Source of the DNA: Massilia sp. IC2-477
GTDB taxonomy: Bacteria > Pseudomonadota > Gammaproteobacteria > Burkholderiales > Burkholderiaceae_D
DNA: 64,000 nucleotides
Direction of reading: 5' to 3'
Assembly (NCBI RefSeq): GCF_020707265.1
Contig: NZ_JAJFEQ010000001.1
Coordinates: 558,001 to 622,000 of the forward strand
This document shows, piece after piece, positions 1 to 8,399 of the stretch (positions are counted from its first letter, which is position 1; every line of letters begins with the position of its first letter). The notes below the pieces were generated by a model. The model was not told where the DNA came from. It saw only the letters and a list, made by a program, of their open reading frames with translations, and ran no database searches. A program made the translations under genes and the position numbers.

Positions 1-1460
1 GCATGGAAATGCTGCACGCCGCGAACCTGTCCTTCGCGCTGGCGCCGCTGCTGACCGACGGCGCCATCGAGGCGCTGCTCACCGCCGGCTCCGACGAACA
101 GAAGAAGCTGTTCCTCGAGCCGCTCATCAGCGGCAAGTGGACCGGCACCATGAACCTGACCGAGCCGCAGGCCGGCTCCGACCTGGCCGCCGTGCGCACC
201 CGCGCCGAGCCGCAGGGCGACGGTACCTTCAAGATCTTCGGCACCAAGATCTTCATCACCTACGGCGAGCACGACATGGCGGAGAACATCATCCACCTCG
301 TGCTGGCGCGCACCCCCGATGCGCCGCCGGGCGTGAAGGGCATTTCGCTGTTCATCGTGCCGAAGTTCCTGGTGAACGCAGACGGCTCGCTGGGCGCGCG
401 CAACGATGCGCACTGCGTCTCGATCGAACACAAGCTGGGCATCAAGGCCTCGCCCACCGCCGTGCTGCAGTTCGGCGACCACGGCGGCGCCATCGGCACC
501 CTGGTGGGCGAAGAGAACCGCGGCCTCGAATACATGTTCATCATGATGAACGCGGCCCGCTTCGGCGTCGGCATGCAGGGTGTCGGCCTGGCCGAACGCG
601 CCTACCAGCAGGCCGTGGCGTTCGCCAAGGACCGCATCCAGTCGCGCGAAGTGGCCGGCTCGCCTGGTCCGGTCGCCATCATCAACCACCCGGATGTGCG
701 CCGCATGCTGATGTCGATGCGTTCGCAGACCGAGGCGGCGCGCGCGCTGGCCTACGTCGGCGCCGCTTTGTCCGACCTGGCGCACAACCACGCGGACGAG
801 GCAACGCGCAAGGCCAACCTGTCGGTGTACGAATACCTGGTCCCGATCATCAAGGGCTGGTCGACCGAGATGAGCGAGAACGTGGCGCGCGACGGCGTGC
901 AGGTCCATGGCGGCATGGGCTTCATCGAAGAGACCGGCGCGGCCCAGCACTACCGCGACGCCAAGATCCTGACCATCTACGAAGGCACCACCGCGATCCA
1001 GGCCAACGACCTGGTCGGCCGCAAGACCGTGCGTGACGGCGGCGCCGTGGCCAAGTCGCTGATCGAACAGGTGCGCGCAACCGAGGCGCAGCTGGGCGAA
1101 CTGCAGGGTGACGAGTTTGCGGCCATCCGCCGCCAGCTGGCGCTCGGTTCCGCCGCGCTGGAGCAAGTGGTGGACTTCGTCGTGGCCAACGCCAAGTCGG
1201 ACGTGCGCGCCGTGTTCGCGGGCAGCGTGCTGTACCTGAAGCTGGCCGGCATCGTGCTGGGCGGCTGGCAGATGGCGCGTGCGGCCGTGGTCGCTCAGAA
1301 GAAGCTGGCGGCGGGTGAGGGCGACGCGTCCTTCCTGCGCGCCAAGATCGCGACTGCGCGCTTCTTCGCCGACCACGTGCTGTCCTCGGCCCCTGGCCTG
1401 CGTACCGCGATCGTCGAAGGCGCGCCGGGTGTGCTGGCGCTGGAGGTGGAGCAGTTCTAA
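1..1460 (+). CDS. Acyl-CoA dehydrogenase, 5'-truncated by the window edge
   Basis: FAD enzyme that oxidises acyl-CoA to enoyl-CoA in beta-oxidation-like pathways. The frame is open from base 3 and enters from outside, so the first in-frame Met (position 3) is internal. The 485 visible residues hold the family signature MNLTEPQAGSD near residue 50, the central beta domain, and the C-terminal helical domain with YEGTTAIQANDL near residue 335. The extra C-terminal domain of about 100 residues is typical of the long, roughly 590-600 residue group (DmdC / 3-methylmercaptopropionyl-CoA dehydrogenase-like), so about 110 N-terminal residues are missing. The acyl-CoA substrate cannot be read from sequence. 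A strong terminator follows the stop. Family assignment is firm; the DmdC subgroup is inferred from length and domain plan. Confidence 0.9.
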   Translation, partial: MEMLHAANLSFALAPLLTDGAIEALLTAGSDEQKKLFLEPLISGKWTGTMNLTEPQAGSDLAAVRTRAEPQGDGTFKIFGTKIFITYGEHDMAENIIHLVLARTPDAPPGVKGISLFIVPKFLVNADGSLGARNDAHCVSIEHKLGIKASPTAVLQFGDHGGAIGTLVGEENRGLEYMFIMMNAARFGVGMQGVGLAERAYQQAVAFAKDRIQSREVAGSPGPVAIINHPDVRRMLMSMRSQTEAARALAYVGAALSDLAHNHADEATRKANLSVYEYLVPIIKGWSTEMSENVARDGVQVHGGMGFIEETGAAQHYRDAKILTIYEGTTAIQANDLVGRKTVRDGGAVAKSLIEQVRATEAQLGELQGDEFAAIRRQLALGSAALEQVVDFVVANAKSDVRAVFAGSVLYLKLAGIVLGGWQMARAAVVAQKKLAAGEGDASFLRAKIATARFFADHVLSSAPGLRTAIVEGAPGVLALEVEQF

Positions 1461-1482
1461 GAGCGTCCTGCGCTCTTCCGGA

Positions 1483-1506
1483 AGCGGCCTGCGGGCCGCT
1501 TTTTTA
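1483..1506 (+). terminator. Rho-independent terminator after acyl-CoA dehydrogenase
   Basis: Stem AGCGGCC / GGCCGCT with loop TGCG, followed directly by a T run. It lies 22 bases after the stop codon. Confidence 0.85.
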
Positions 1507-1562
1507 TTGTCTGTCGCTTTGCGTTGAGGCTGTTTCCAAACAGCTAGGTGTCTGCAAATAAT

Positions 1563-1590
1563 CTTTGCACCAAATCCATTATGTGCAAAG
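1563..1590. promoter_or_regulatory. Perfect 8-bp inverted repeat, possible operator
   Basis: CTTTGCAC and GTGCAAAG are separated by 12 bases, in the 265-base gap before the charged small protein. The arms are perfect, the spacer is AT-rich and no T run follows, so it looks more like a protein-binding site than a terminator. No regulator is identified. Confidence 0.35.
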
Positions 1591-1725
1591 GAAATGTGCC
1601 TATAAACATGTATCGCAATACTTAGTTTGGCTCAAGGCGATCTCATCCTTATGGAACTACCTTGTCATCAAGCCGCACATGAGCCGTGCGGCCCTCCATC
1701 ACACCGGCTCGACGAGGAGATCATC

Positions 1726-2130
1726 ATGGGTATCGAGAAATACGGCGACAACCACGATCACGACGACGACAAAGATTGCGGCCACGACCGCGACCGGGAC
1801 AGGGATGACGGCAAGGACGACGACAAGGAGCGCGACTACTGCAAGTGCAAGAAGGAGCGGGCCGAGTTCAAGAAGGAGCGCGACGAATACCGCAAGGAGC
1901 GCGACGAGTACAAGAAGGAGCGCGAGGAGTGGAAGAAGAAGGCCTGGAAGTACAAGAAGGAACTGTACGAACACAAGGCCTTCATCAAGAGCGCGCTGGA
2001 ACGCCTCGGCATCTTCGCGCGCAAGCTCGACCACCTGCAGCACGACCTGGTCGACGAAGCCGGCAAGCTGGGCAAGCATCATGATCACGACAAGGATCAT
2101 GACAAGGACGACGACAAGGAGCACGACTAG
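1726..2130 (+). CDS. Highly charged Asp/His/Lys/Glu-rich coiled-coil small protein, unknown function
   Basis: Hypothetical protein of 134 residues. The start is ATG 1726, chosen because GAGGAG lies 6-11 bases upstream; the frame is open further upstream but without a better site. The N-terminal third (residues 1-40) alternates Asp, His, Arg and Lys. The middle (about 38-80) is a run of KKERDEY-type heptad-like repeats that should form a highly charged helix or coiled coil. Residues 85-115 are a more normal amphipathic segment, and the tail is again HDHDKDHDKDDD-like. There is no signal peptide or membrane segment and only three cysteines (CGH, YCKC). The His/Asp tracts suggest metal binding or a disordered chaperone-like role, but this is inference. 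I do not recognise a family. Confidence 0.7.
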   Translation: MGIEKYGDNHDHDDDKDCGHDRDRDRDDGKDDDKERDYCKCKKERAEFKKERDEYRKERDEYKKEREEWKKKAWKYKKELYEHKAFIKSALERLGIFARKLDHLQHDLVDEAGKLGKHHDHDKDHDKDDDKEHD

Positions 2131-2181
2131 TCGGGTGTCGGCGGCCTGTTTAACAGCTAGTGGTCCGCTTATAAACTTGGG

Positions 2182-2222
2182 GGGAATAGTGCCAGTGGCA
2201 CTGTTCCCGCGTAGGCGGGAAC
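2182..2222. repeat. Two-hairpin intergenic repeat (family B), copy 1
   Basis: First hairpin: arms GGGAA/TTCCC and AGTGCCA/TGGCACT around a single G. Second hairpin, overlapping its 3' arm: GTTCCCGC and GCGGGAAC around GTAG. The same two-part plan recurs at 43882-43926 and, inverted, at 46537-46581; the first part recurs at 31741-31769. It lies between convergent genes. Confidence 0.65.
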
Positions 2223-2243
2223 TCAAGTTCTGCATGAACGTCG

Positions 2244-2657
2244 TCAGCCGTACGACCCACCCGTATAAAGCAGATCGAACACCCGCGCGATCGTCCCGAT
2301 CAGCACGATTGCTCCCACTCCCAGGATCAGCACGAGTAGCAGCGCCAGCATCCAGTTCGAGCGCGACGTCTTGCCGCTGCCCTGGTTGTACTGCGCATCC
2401 CATGCCTCGTCCGGCGTCAGGCCGATGATCAGGCCTTCCACGAAGCCCGCGATATACGACACCAGCAATGGCAGCACCACATAGAACGGATGCGGCTTCA
2501 CCGCGCCGTACAGGATGCCCACGAGCGGCAGGCTGCACAGGTGCAGCAAGCCGAGCCGGTCGGTGCCGCCCTTCAGGTAGAAGCGGTGGACACCGAAGCC
2601 CCCCAGCAGCAGGGCGAGCAGGGTGGCGAAGGTCTTGTTCTTGTGCGCGACAGCCAT
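2244..2657 (-). CDS. TM2 domain membrane protein
   Basis: Integral inner-membrane protein of 137 residues. It begins MAVAHKNKTFATLLALLLGG and carries the TM2-domain pattern: a first helix, the GGFGVHRFYL turn, then a second helix pair. A charged loop (TPDEAWDAQYNQGSG) and a C-terminal hydrophobic helix follow. Start ATG 2657 puts the conserved KNKTFATLLA at the N terminus as usual in this family; ATG 2663 is also possible, and neither has a clear Shine-Dalgarno. TM2 proteins have no well-established bacterial function. It is convergent with the upstream charged protein and divergent from the AAA ATPase. Confidence 0.8.
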   Translation of the reverse strand: MAVAHKNKTFATLLALLLGGFGVHRFYLKGGTDRLGLLHLCSLPLVGILYGAVKPHPFYVVLPLLVSYIAGFVEGLIIGLTPDEAWDAQYNQGSGKTSRSNWMLALLLVLILGVGAIVLIGTIARVFDLLYTGGSYG

Positions 2658-2754
2658 GAGCATTGCCAAAAGTTCAGGAAGACAGCAGTATCGTGCAAAA
2701 TGACAAGGAAGGCACGCATTGCGTGAACCCGCCAAAGCTCATCGGTCCTAAACC

Positions 2755-3507
2755 ATGTTCAAGACACGCTCTTACCTGGCGGAAGTCCAGCTCAAGCCGA
2801 CCGCCCCGGTCGACCCGCCGCTGTTCCCGTTCACGCTGCCGGCCATCCGCTCGCTCGAGCGCCTGGCGCTGCATCCGAACGTAACCTTCCTCGTCGGCGA
2901 AAATGGCTCCGGCAAGTCGACCCTGCTGGAAGCCATCGCCGTGGGCATGGGCTTCAACGCCGAGGGCGGCAGCCGCAACTTCAATTTCGCCACCCGTGCC
3001 TCGCATTCCGACCTGCACGAGTATCTGCGCTTCGTACGCGGCTTCGAGCGCCCGCGTGACGGCTTCTTCCTGCGCGCCGAAAGCTTCTACAACGTCAGCA
3101 GCGAGATCGAGCGCCTCGACCAGGGGCCCGGTGGTCCGCCGAGCATCGACTCCTTTGGCGGGAAGTCCCTGCACGCGCAGTCGCATGGCGAATCCTTCCT
3201 CACCCTGTTCATGGAGCGCTTCGGCGGCCAGAGCTTCTACATGCTGGACGAGCCCGAGGCGGCCCTGTCGCCCCAGCGCCAGCTCGCGCTGCTGAGCCGC
3301 ATGCACGACCTGGTGGGGCAACGCTGCCAGTTCGTAATCGCCACCCATTCGCCCATCCTGATGGCCTACCCGAACGCCACCATCTACGCCTTCAGCGAAG
3401 AGGGCATCCGCGAAGTCGCCTACGAAGATACGGAACACTACCGCGTCACCCGCGACTTCCTTGCCAATCCGGCACGGATGTTGCGCGTGCTGATGGGCGA
3501 GGAGTAG
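2755..3507 (+). CDS. AAA family ATPase with ABC/SMC-like nucleotide-binding domain
   Basis: Soluble ATPase of 250 residues. The Walker A motif GENGSGKST is at residues 48-56 and the Walker B motif FYMLDEPEAAL near 162-172; the H of ATHSP near residue 200 is the switch histidine usual in ABC-type heads. It resembles the stand-alone predicted ATPases (AAA_21/AAA_23-like) common in proteobacteria rather than transporter ATPases, since the LSGGQ signature is replaced by a short SHGES segment before Walker B. No membrane partner is encoded beside it. Family is clear, cellular role unknown. Confidence 0.85.
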   Translation: MFKTRSYLAEVQLKPTAPVDPPLFPFTLPAIRSLERLALHPNVTFLVGENGSGKSTLLEAIAVGMGFNAEGGSRNFNFATRASHSDLHEYLRFVRGFERPRDGFFLRAESFYNVSSEIERLDQGPGGPPSIDSFGGKSLHAQSHGESFLTLFMERFGGQSFYMLDEPEAALSPQRQLALLSRMHDLVGQRCQFVIATHSPILMAYPNATIYAFSEEGIREVAYEDTEHYRVTRDFLANPARMLRVLMGEE

Positions 3508-3604
3508 GGCGGAGCGCCCGGCGGTGGTCATGTGGCGAAAAATAAGCGATAATGCTCAATTCGCCGAACCTCACGCTGCGTGTCCGCCGTGTTGCTATAA
3601 ACGC

Positions 3605-3634
3605 TTGCCCCTATCTAGGCTTACGCGCTATAAT
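3605..3634 (+). promoter_or_regulatory. Sigma-70 promoter of the rpsP operon
   Basis: -35 TTGCCC (3605-3610) and perfect -10 TATAAT (3629-3634) with an 18-base spacer, about 40 bases upstream of the rpsP start. It is the best sigma-70 match I found in the window. Confidence 0.75.
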
Positions 3635-3674
3635 CGTCGGCTTTCTCCGTCCAATACAACTTTTTGGAAATATT

Positions 3675-3923
3675 ATGGTCGTTATCCGTTTGGCTCGTGG
3701 CGGCGCAAAAAAGCGCCCGTTCTACAACATCGTTGCAACCGATTCGCGTAACCGTCGCGATGGCCGTTTCATCGAGCGCATCGGTTTCTACAACCCGATG
3801 GCTTCGGGCGCTGAAGTTGGTCTGCGTATCGCTGCTGACCGTCTGGCTCACTGGCAAGGCGTTGGCGCACAACTGTCGCCGACCGTCGCTCGCCTGGTTG
3901 CCAACCAGACCCCGGCTGCTTAA
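3675..3923 (+). CDS. rpsP: 30S ribosomal protein S16
   Basis: Small-subunit ribosomal protein, 82 residues, full length. The N terminus [20 protein letters not shown] and the following [19 protein letters not shown] are the S16 signature. ATG 3675 is the start; the longer open frame upstream runs through the promoter and is not coding. It is first in the rpsP-rimM-trmD-rplS operon, the normal gammaproteobacterial and betaproteobacterial order. Confidence 0.98.
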   Translation: MVVIRLARGGAKKRPFYNIVATDSRNRRDGRFIERIGFYNPMASGAEVGLRIAADRLAHWQGVGAQLSPTVARLVANQTPAA

Positions 3924-3943
3924 TTAAGCATCAGGTTCAAGGT

Positions 3944-4504
3944 TTGACCGATTCAGCAGCAAGCGGGGCAGTGCCCGACGACCTGGTCCAGGTCGGCTAT
4001 GTGTCCGGCGCATTCGGGATCGTGGGTGGCCTGCGCGTCACTCCGTTCTCGGTGGACGCCGACGCGCTGCTGAAGGTCAAAACCTGGTGGCTCGACAAGC
4101 CGGCCCTGCGTTCCGTCTCGGTACGTACGGCAAAGATGCATGGCGGCGACGTGGTCGCCACCCTGGTCGGCATGCGCGACCGCAACGACGCCGAAGCGCT
4201 CAAGGGCGCAGCGGTGCACGTGTCGCGTAGCGAGTTCCCGAAACTCGAAGAAGACGAATACTACTGGTCCGATCTCATCGGGCTGGATGCGGTCAACCTG
4301 GAGGGCGAAGCCCTCGGCAAGGTGACCGACATGATGCACAACGGCGCGCAGTCGATCCTCCGGATCACGCCCGTGGCATCAGAAGATGCTGGTGCTCCGG
4401 ATGCGAAAGTGTCGGAGCGCCTCGTGCCGTTTGTCGACGCCTTCGTCAAGAAGGTCGATCTCGGCGCAAAGCTGATTACCCTGGACTGGGGTCTGGATTA
4501 TTGA
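3944..4504 (+). CDS. rimM: Ribosome maturation factor RimM
   Basis: Assists 30S head maturation by binding S19. It has 186 residues: RimM N-terminal beta-barrel (VGYVSGAFGIVGGLRV, residues 17-32) and C-terminal PRC barrel (EYYWSDLIGLDAVNLEGEALG, about 105-126; ERLVPFVDAFV near the end). The start is TTG 3944 preceded by CAAGG; GTG 3971 is an in-frame alternative close to the conserved domain. It sits 20 bases after rpsP and 26 before trmD, so it is co-transcribed. Dependence on a TTG or GTG start would fit the low rimM/trmD output relative to the ribosomal proteins known for this operon in other bacteria. Confidence 0.95.
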   Translation: MTDSAASGAVPDDLVQVGYVSGAFGIVGGLRVTPFSVDADALLKVKTWWLDKPALRSVSVRTAKMHGGDVVATLVGMRDRNDAEALKGAAVHVSRSEFPKLEEDEYYWSDLIGLDAVNLEGEALGKVTDMMHNGAQSILRITPVASEDAGAPDAKVSERLVPFVDAFVKKVDLGAKLITLDWGLDY

Positions 4505-4530
4505 CCTGTCTAATGTGAAGCGAGGTCCCG

Positions 4531-5292
4531 ATGCAGTTTGACGTCGTGAGCTTGTTTCCAGAGATGTTTGCTGCCTTGACGCAGTCGGGCGTGACCCGGC
4601 GCGGCATCGAGCAGGGGCGCTGGGGCCTGGCGATCTGGAATCCGCGCGATTTCACGCAGGACCGCCACCGTACCGTGGATGACCGCCCCTACGGCGGCGG
4701 CCCCGGGATGGTGATGCTGGCCAAGCCGCTCGAAGCCGCGATCGCTGCCGCCAAGGCGCGCCAGGTCGAGATGGGCCTGCCGGCGCCGCGCGTGGTGTTC
4801 ATGTCGCCCCAGGGCAAACCGCTGACGCACGAACGTGTCGTGGCGCTGAAGGACGAGCCCGGACTGGTCGTGCTGTGCGGCCGCTACGAAGGGGTGGACC
4901 AGCGTTTGCTGGACCGCTGCGTTGACGAGGAAATCTCGCTCGGCGACTTCGTGCTGTCGGGTGGCGAATTGCCGGCGATGGCGCTGATGGATGCGGTAGT
5001 CAGGCTGCTGCCCGGCGTGCTGGGCGACGAAGCCTCGGCGGTCGAAGACAGCTTCGTCAATGGCCTGCTCGATTCGCCGCACTACACGCGCCCGGAAGTG
5101 TACGAAGGCGAGCCGGTGCCGCCCGTGCTGATGGGCGGCAACCACGCCGAGATCATGAAATGGCGCCGCCAGCGCATGCTGGAGGCGACATTGAAGAAAC
5201 GGCCGGACCAGCTGGAGCGTGCGCGTGCCGCCGGCCAGCTGACGAAGCTGGACGAAAAGTTTCTGGCAGAGCTGAACAAGCCTGCCGAGTAA
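4531..5292 (+). CDS. trmD: tRNA (guanine37-N1)-methyltransferase
   Basis: SPOUT-class enzyme that methylates G37 of tRNAs with a G36 anticodon base, using SAM, to prevent +1 frameshifting. It has 253 residues, full length. Motifs: [13 protein letters not shown] at the start, GGGPGMVM near 55, [11 protein letters not shown] near 115 and the trefoil-knot SAM site [15 protein letters not shown] near 135-149. Shine-Dalgarno GCGAGG precedes ATG 4531. It is the third gene of the ribosomal operon. Confidence 0.98.
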   Translation: MQFDVVSLFPEMFAALTQSGVTRRGIEQGRWGLAIWNPRDFTQDRHRTVDDRPYGGGPGMVMLAKPLEAAIAAAKARQVEMGLPAPRVVFMSPQGKPLTHERVVALKDEPGLVVLCGRYEGVDQRLLDRCVDEEISLGDFVLSGGELPAMALMDAVVRLLPGVLGDEASAVEDSFVNGLLDSPHYTRPEVYEGEPVPPVLMGGNHAEIMKWRRQRMLEATLKKRPDQLERARAAGQLTKLDEKFLAELNKPAE

Positions 5293-5318
5293 GAATATGC
5301 CGCAAGGCGTATGCGACG

Positions 5319-5335
5319 GCGGGCATGTTGCCCGC
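5319..5335 (+). promoter_or_regulatory. Stem-loop in the trmD-rplS leader
   Basis: GCGGGCA and TGCCCGC with loop TGT lie in the 110-base gap between trmD and rplS, with no T run behind them. It may be an RNA-stability or L19-related leader structure; no direct evidence beyond the perfect stem. Confidence 0.35.
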
Positions 5336-5402
5336 ATGTTCAACCCCATCCTCTACTGGGCATCCACACAGCGCCAGCAAGATGGTTTTTGGAGTGATAA
5401 AA

Positions 5403-5789
5403 ATGGATCTGATCCAACAACTCGAGCAAGAAGAAATTGCGCGCCTCGGCCGCAGCATCCCTGACTTCGCACCGGGCGACACCGTGGTCGTCAGCGTCAA
5501 CGTCGTCGAAGGCAACCGCAAGCGCGCCCAGGCATACGAAGGCGTCGTCATCTCGCGTCGTAACCGCGGCCTGAACTCGAACTTCATCGTTCGCAAGATC
5601 TCGTCGGGCGAAGGCGTCGAGCGTACCTTCCAGCTGTACTCGCCGCTGATCGCTTCGATCGAAGTGAAGCGTCGTGGTGACGTGCGTCGTGCGAAGCTGT
5701 ACTACCTGCGCGAACGTTCGGGCAAATCGGCACGTATCAAGGAAAAGCTGCCGCAGCGTAAAGCAGCTACCGTTGCTGCTGCTGAGTAA
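5403..5789 (+). CDS. rplS: 50S ribosomal protein L19
   Basis: Large-subunit protein at the 30S-50S interface, 128 residues. [31 protein letters not shown] and [13 protein letters not shown] are the L19 family signatures; the basic C-terminal tail ends in Ala-rich residues. ATG 5403 has TTGGAGTG upstream. It is last in the rpsP operon and is followed by a terminator. Confidence 0.98.
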   Translation: MDLIQQLEQEEIARLGRSIPDFAPGDTVVVSVNVVEGNRKRAQAYEGVVISRRNRGLNSNFIVRKISSGEGVERTFQLYSPLIASIEVKRRGDVRRAKLYYLRERSGKSARIKEKLPQRKAATVAAAE

Positions 5790-5804
5790 TAGCGTCTGTG
5801 TTCT

Positions 5805-5834
5805 GAAAAAGGCATCCGCAAGGATGCCTTTTTC
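5805..5834 (+). terminator. Terminator of the rpsP-rplS operon
   Basis: GGCATCC / GGATGCC stem with GCAA loop, flanked by an A run and a T run, 16 bases after the rplS stop. Confidence 0.9.
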
Positions 5835-5857
5835 TTTATGTGCTAGAGGAATGTGTT

Positions 5858-6526
5858 TTGGTTAAGTCCGTGTTCGATCCCACCCAGATGCCGGTCGAAG
5901 GCCTTGCGGGCGAGGCCGCGCTGGCGCCTGCCCAGCTGAGCGTGGAAGCCGTACGCGCCCGCTTTGCGCGCACGCTGCCCTGGGATCCGGAAGCCTCGGA
6001 TGAAGCCCTGGCCGCACCCGCCCTGCGCCTGCGCCGCGCCGCCGTCCTGGTGCCGCTGGTCGAACGACCCGATGGCCTGCACGTGCTGCTGACGAAGCGC
6101 ACCGATCACTTATCGAGCCATGCCGGCCAGATCAGCTTCCCAGGCGGCCGCGCCGAAGAGCTGGACTCCTCGCCGATCGAAACCGCCCTGCGCGAGGCGG
6201 AGGAAGAGATCGGCCTGCACCGTCGCCACGTCGAGATCATCGGCGTGCTGCCGGAACACGTCACCATCAGCGCCTACCGCGTCACGCCGGTGGTGGCCAT
6301 CGTCACCCCGCCGTTCGCGCTGAGCGCCGATCCGGGCGAGGTGGCCGAGATCTTCGAAGTCCCCCTGAGCTTCCTGATGTCCGGCGCCAACCACGAGCGC
6401 CGCTCGGTAATGCTGCCGGAGGGGCAGGGCAGGCGCACGTTTTATGCGATGCCTTACCAGGATTACTTCATCTGGGGGGCGACGGCGGCCATGCTGCGCA
6501 ACCTGTACCACTTCCTGCGGGCGTGA
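5858..6526 (+). CDS. NUDIX hydrolase, CoA pyrophosphatase type
   Basis: Predicted to hydrolyse CoA and derivatives to 3',5'-ADP and phosphopantetheine (NudL/YeaB family). It has 222 residues. The UPF0035 motif LLTKRTDHLSSHAGQISFPG runs directly into the NUDIX box GGRAEELD...REAEEEIGL, with the metal-binding glutamates in REAEEE. TTG 5858 is preferred as start because AGAGGA lies 7 bases upstream; the frame also has GTG at 5840. It follows the rplS terminator and so probably has its own promoter. Confidence 0.9.
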   Translation: MVKSVFDPTQMPVEGLAGEAALAPAQLSVEAVRARFARTLPWDPEASDEALAAPALRLRRAAVLVPLVERPDGLHVLLTKRTDHLSSHAGQISFPGGRAEELDSSPIETALREAEEEIGLHRRHVEIIGVLPEHVTISAYRVTPVVAIVTPPFALSADPGEVAEIFEVPLSFLMSGANHERRSVMLPEGQGRRTFYAMPYQDYFIWGATAAMLRNLYHFLRA

Positions 6527-6567
6527 AGCTATCGCCCTCGGGCTAGGGTGACCACGAACGACCTTGG

Positions 6568-7092
6568 TTAATCAGAGAACGGGCAAGGGCGGTGGCGGAT
6601 CTGCTCAAAATGGTGGATTTTGCAGAATACGCTGTATCGAATTCGGCCGCGTTCACAGTCCTGCATTCTGCAGACAGCGTCAGTGAGTTCCGGACCGAGC
6701 TGGTCATAAAATGCGCGATCGGAGGCGAGCAGGCTTTCGTTTGCCTTGACTGTTCGCTCATCAATTTCTTGCTGACTGATCGGCCGCGACCCTGGGATCC
6801 ACTTAAGAGCGGAGACCGCGTTTGGGCCGTCTTTGGCCAGACATAACCATAGCTCTAAAGCCTGCGCTGCAGAGACGTTCGCCATGTGGCCGATTATTTC
6901 GCATTCTTCATTCTCGAAGTAGGCGAAATGGTCTTCGTCTAAGCGAATACTCCATCCTGAACTATTGTGCGTCAGCCATGTATCCGGATGTTCCTCATCC
7001 TTGACGTCGAGTTCCGCAATGAGTTCGCGCATACGCTCCACAGGCGGAATATCTTCGCTTCCACCCCAACGTGATTCGACGAAATAGCTCAT
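6568..7092 (-). CDS. Hypothetical protein, AT-richer orphan
   Basis: Soluble acidic protein of 174 residues, no signal peptide or membrane helix. ATG 7092 has AAGG shortly upstream. Composition is visibly less GC-rich than its neighbours (many AAT, TTC, GAA and ATT codons), suggesting transfer. The N-terminal ESRWGGSEDIPPVERMRELIAEL and the central GWSIRLDEDHFAYFENEE resemble small stand-alone proteins of immunity-protein type, but I see no partner toxin beside it. No family assigned. Confidence 0.65.
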   Translation of the reverse strand: MSYFVESRWGGSEDIPPVERMRELIAELDVKDEEHPDTWLTHNSSGWSIRLDEDHFAYFENEECEIIGHMANVSAAQALELWLCLAKDGPNAVSALKWIPGSRPISQQEIDERTVKANESLLASDRAFYDQLGPELTDAVCRMQDCERGRIRYSVFCKIHHFEQIRHRPCPFSD

Positions 7093-7326
7093 TGCTTGCC
7101 TTTATGAGTGTTCACTTGGCACCGCCAGTCTTTGAAGGCATCGACGTCTGGTTTGTCAGAACACGATAAGGATGAGTGTAACAAGTATGTTGTGAACACA
7201 GCAAGATGCGGTATATACCCACGCTGCTAACCGAAACTTTCCTCCACCTCGTCATTTGATTCCGGCAGGCTTCTCCGCTATCGTAGCGGGCAGCACAGTA
7301 TTGCCAGAACAAAAAAGGATTCCTGA

Positions 7327-8286
7327 ATGACATTTTTCTCCATCCTCGTCGCGCTGATCATCGAGCAGCTCAAGCCGCTGCGCGCCGACAACCAGGTCTA
7401 CGCTGGCATCAAGGGATTCGCGATGCGCATCGAAGGCTGGTTCAATGCGGGCGAGCAGAAGAATGGCCGCATGGGCTGGATCCTGATGATGCTGGCGCTG
7501 ATCCTCCCGACCTGGCTGGTGTACTGGGTCCTGATCCATTACAACTGGTTGCTGCTGGCCTTTGCCTGGAACGTCCTGATCGTCTACCTGACCCTGGGTT
7601 TCCGCCACTACAGCCACTATTTCACCTCGATCCAGCTGGCCCTGAACCAGGGCGACGAAGCCGGCGCGCGCCAGCTGCTGGCCGAATGGACCCGCAGCGA
7701 CACGGTCGGCATGGACGCCACCGAGATCTGCCGCGTGGCCGTCGAAAAATCCCTGATCACCACCCACCGCAACGTATTCGGCGTATTCTTCTGGTTCCTG
7801 ATGCCGCTCGGGCCGGCGGGTGCCGTGCTGTACCGCGTGTCCGAATACCTGGCGCGCGCCTGGAACGAACCCGACCACATGCGCAACGAAGCCTTCGGCT
7901 TGTTCGCCGCCAAGGCCTTTTACTGGATCGACTGGATCCCGGTGCGCCTGACGGCGGTGGCCTTTGCCGTGGTCGGCAACTTCGAGGACGCCATCTATGC
8001 CTGGCGTAATTTCGCCCGGCGCTGGGCCGACGAATCGAAGGGCATCATCCTGGCTGCGGGCGGCGGGGCGATGGGCGTGCGCCTGGGTACGCCCAACGAG
8101 AACGCGCCGCAGCTGCTGCCGGCGGATGCGGCCACGGTCGACCTGGGCGACAGCGAGGCCGACGTTTTGCCGGGCGAGGAACCGAACCTGCGCGCGCTGC
8201 AGAGCACGGTAGGGCTGGTGTGGCGGGCGCTGATCCTGTGGATGATCCTGCTGCTCCTGCTGTCGAGCGTGGTGTGGCTTGGATGA
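7327..8286 (+). CDS. CobD/CbiB-like membrane protein
   Basis: Polytopic inner-membrane protein of 319 residues related to CobD/CbiB (adenosylcobinamide-phosphate synthase) but of the stand-alone betaproteobacterial type. Hydrophobic segments are near residues 1-14, 54-92, 157-180 and 290-318. The block TRSDTVGMDATEICRVAVEKSLITTHRNVFGVFFW corresponds to the CobD core. Since no other cobalamin gene is nearby and these proteins are often annotated as AmpE/CobD-like, a role in B12 synthesis is uncertain. AGGA precedes ATG 7327. Confidence 0.8.
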   Translation: MTFFSILVALIIEQLKPLRADNQVYAGIKGFAMRIEGWFNAGEQKNGRMGWILMMLALILPTWLVYWVLIHYNWLLLAFAWNVLIVYLTLGFRHYSHYFTSIQLALNQGDEAGARQLLAEWTRSDTVGMDATEICRVAVEKSLITTHRNVFGVFFWFLMPLGPAGAVLYRVSEYLARAWNEPDHMRNEAFGLFAAKAFYWIDWIPVRLTAVAFAVVGNFEDAIYAWRNFARRWADESKGIILAAGGGAMGVRLGTPNENAPQLLPADAATVDLGDSEADVLPGEEPNLRALQSTVGLVWRALILWMILLLLLSSVVWLG

Positions 8287-8340
8287 CGACGGCCCGGCCG
8301 AATTCGCGCGCCGGGTCTCGTCCGCCAGTCTTCTATAAGA

Positions 8341-8346
8341 TATAAT
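8341..8346 (+). promoter_or_regulatory. Candidate -10 box upstream of DUF3579 gene
   Basis: Perfect TATAAT, 54 bases before the start codon. No good -35 is seen at the expected distance, so confidence is limited. Confidence 0.4.
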
Positions 8347-8399
8347 ACTGAGCTGAGGTTGTTCATCCACGCAGTATTCTTGTTTCAGCAAGCAGCACT

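Noticed and set aside
1565-2428. 287-residue plus-strand frame overlapping the charged protein
   Set aside because: It is a Ser/Thr/Arg-rich shadow frame with no start signal; the 1726-2130 frame has the Shine-Dalgarno.
7327-8286. Cobalamin biosynthesis by the CobD-like protein
   Set aside because: There are no neighbouring cob genes, and this stand-alone type is widespread in betaproteobacteria, so a B12 role is not claimed.
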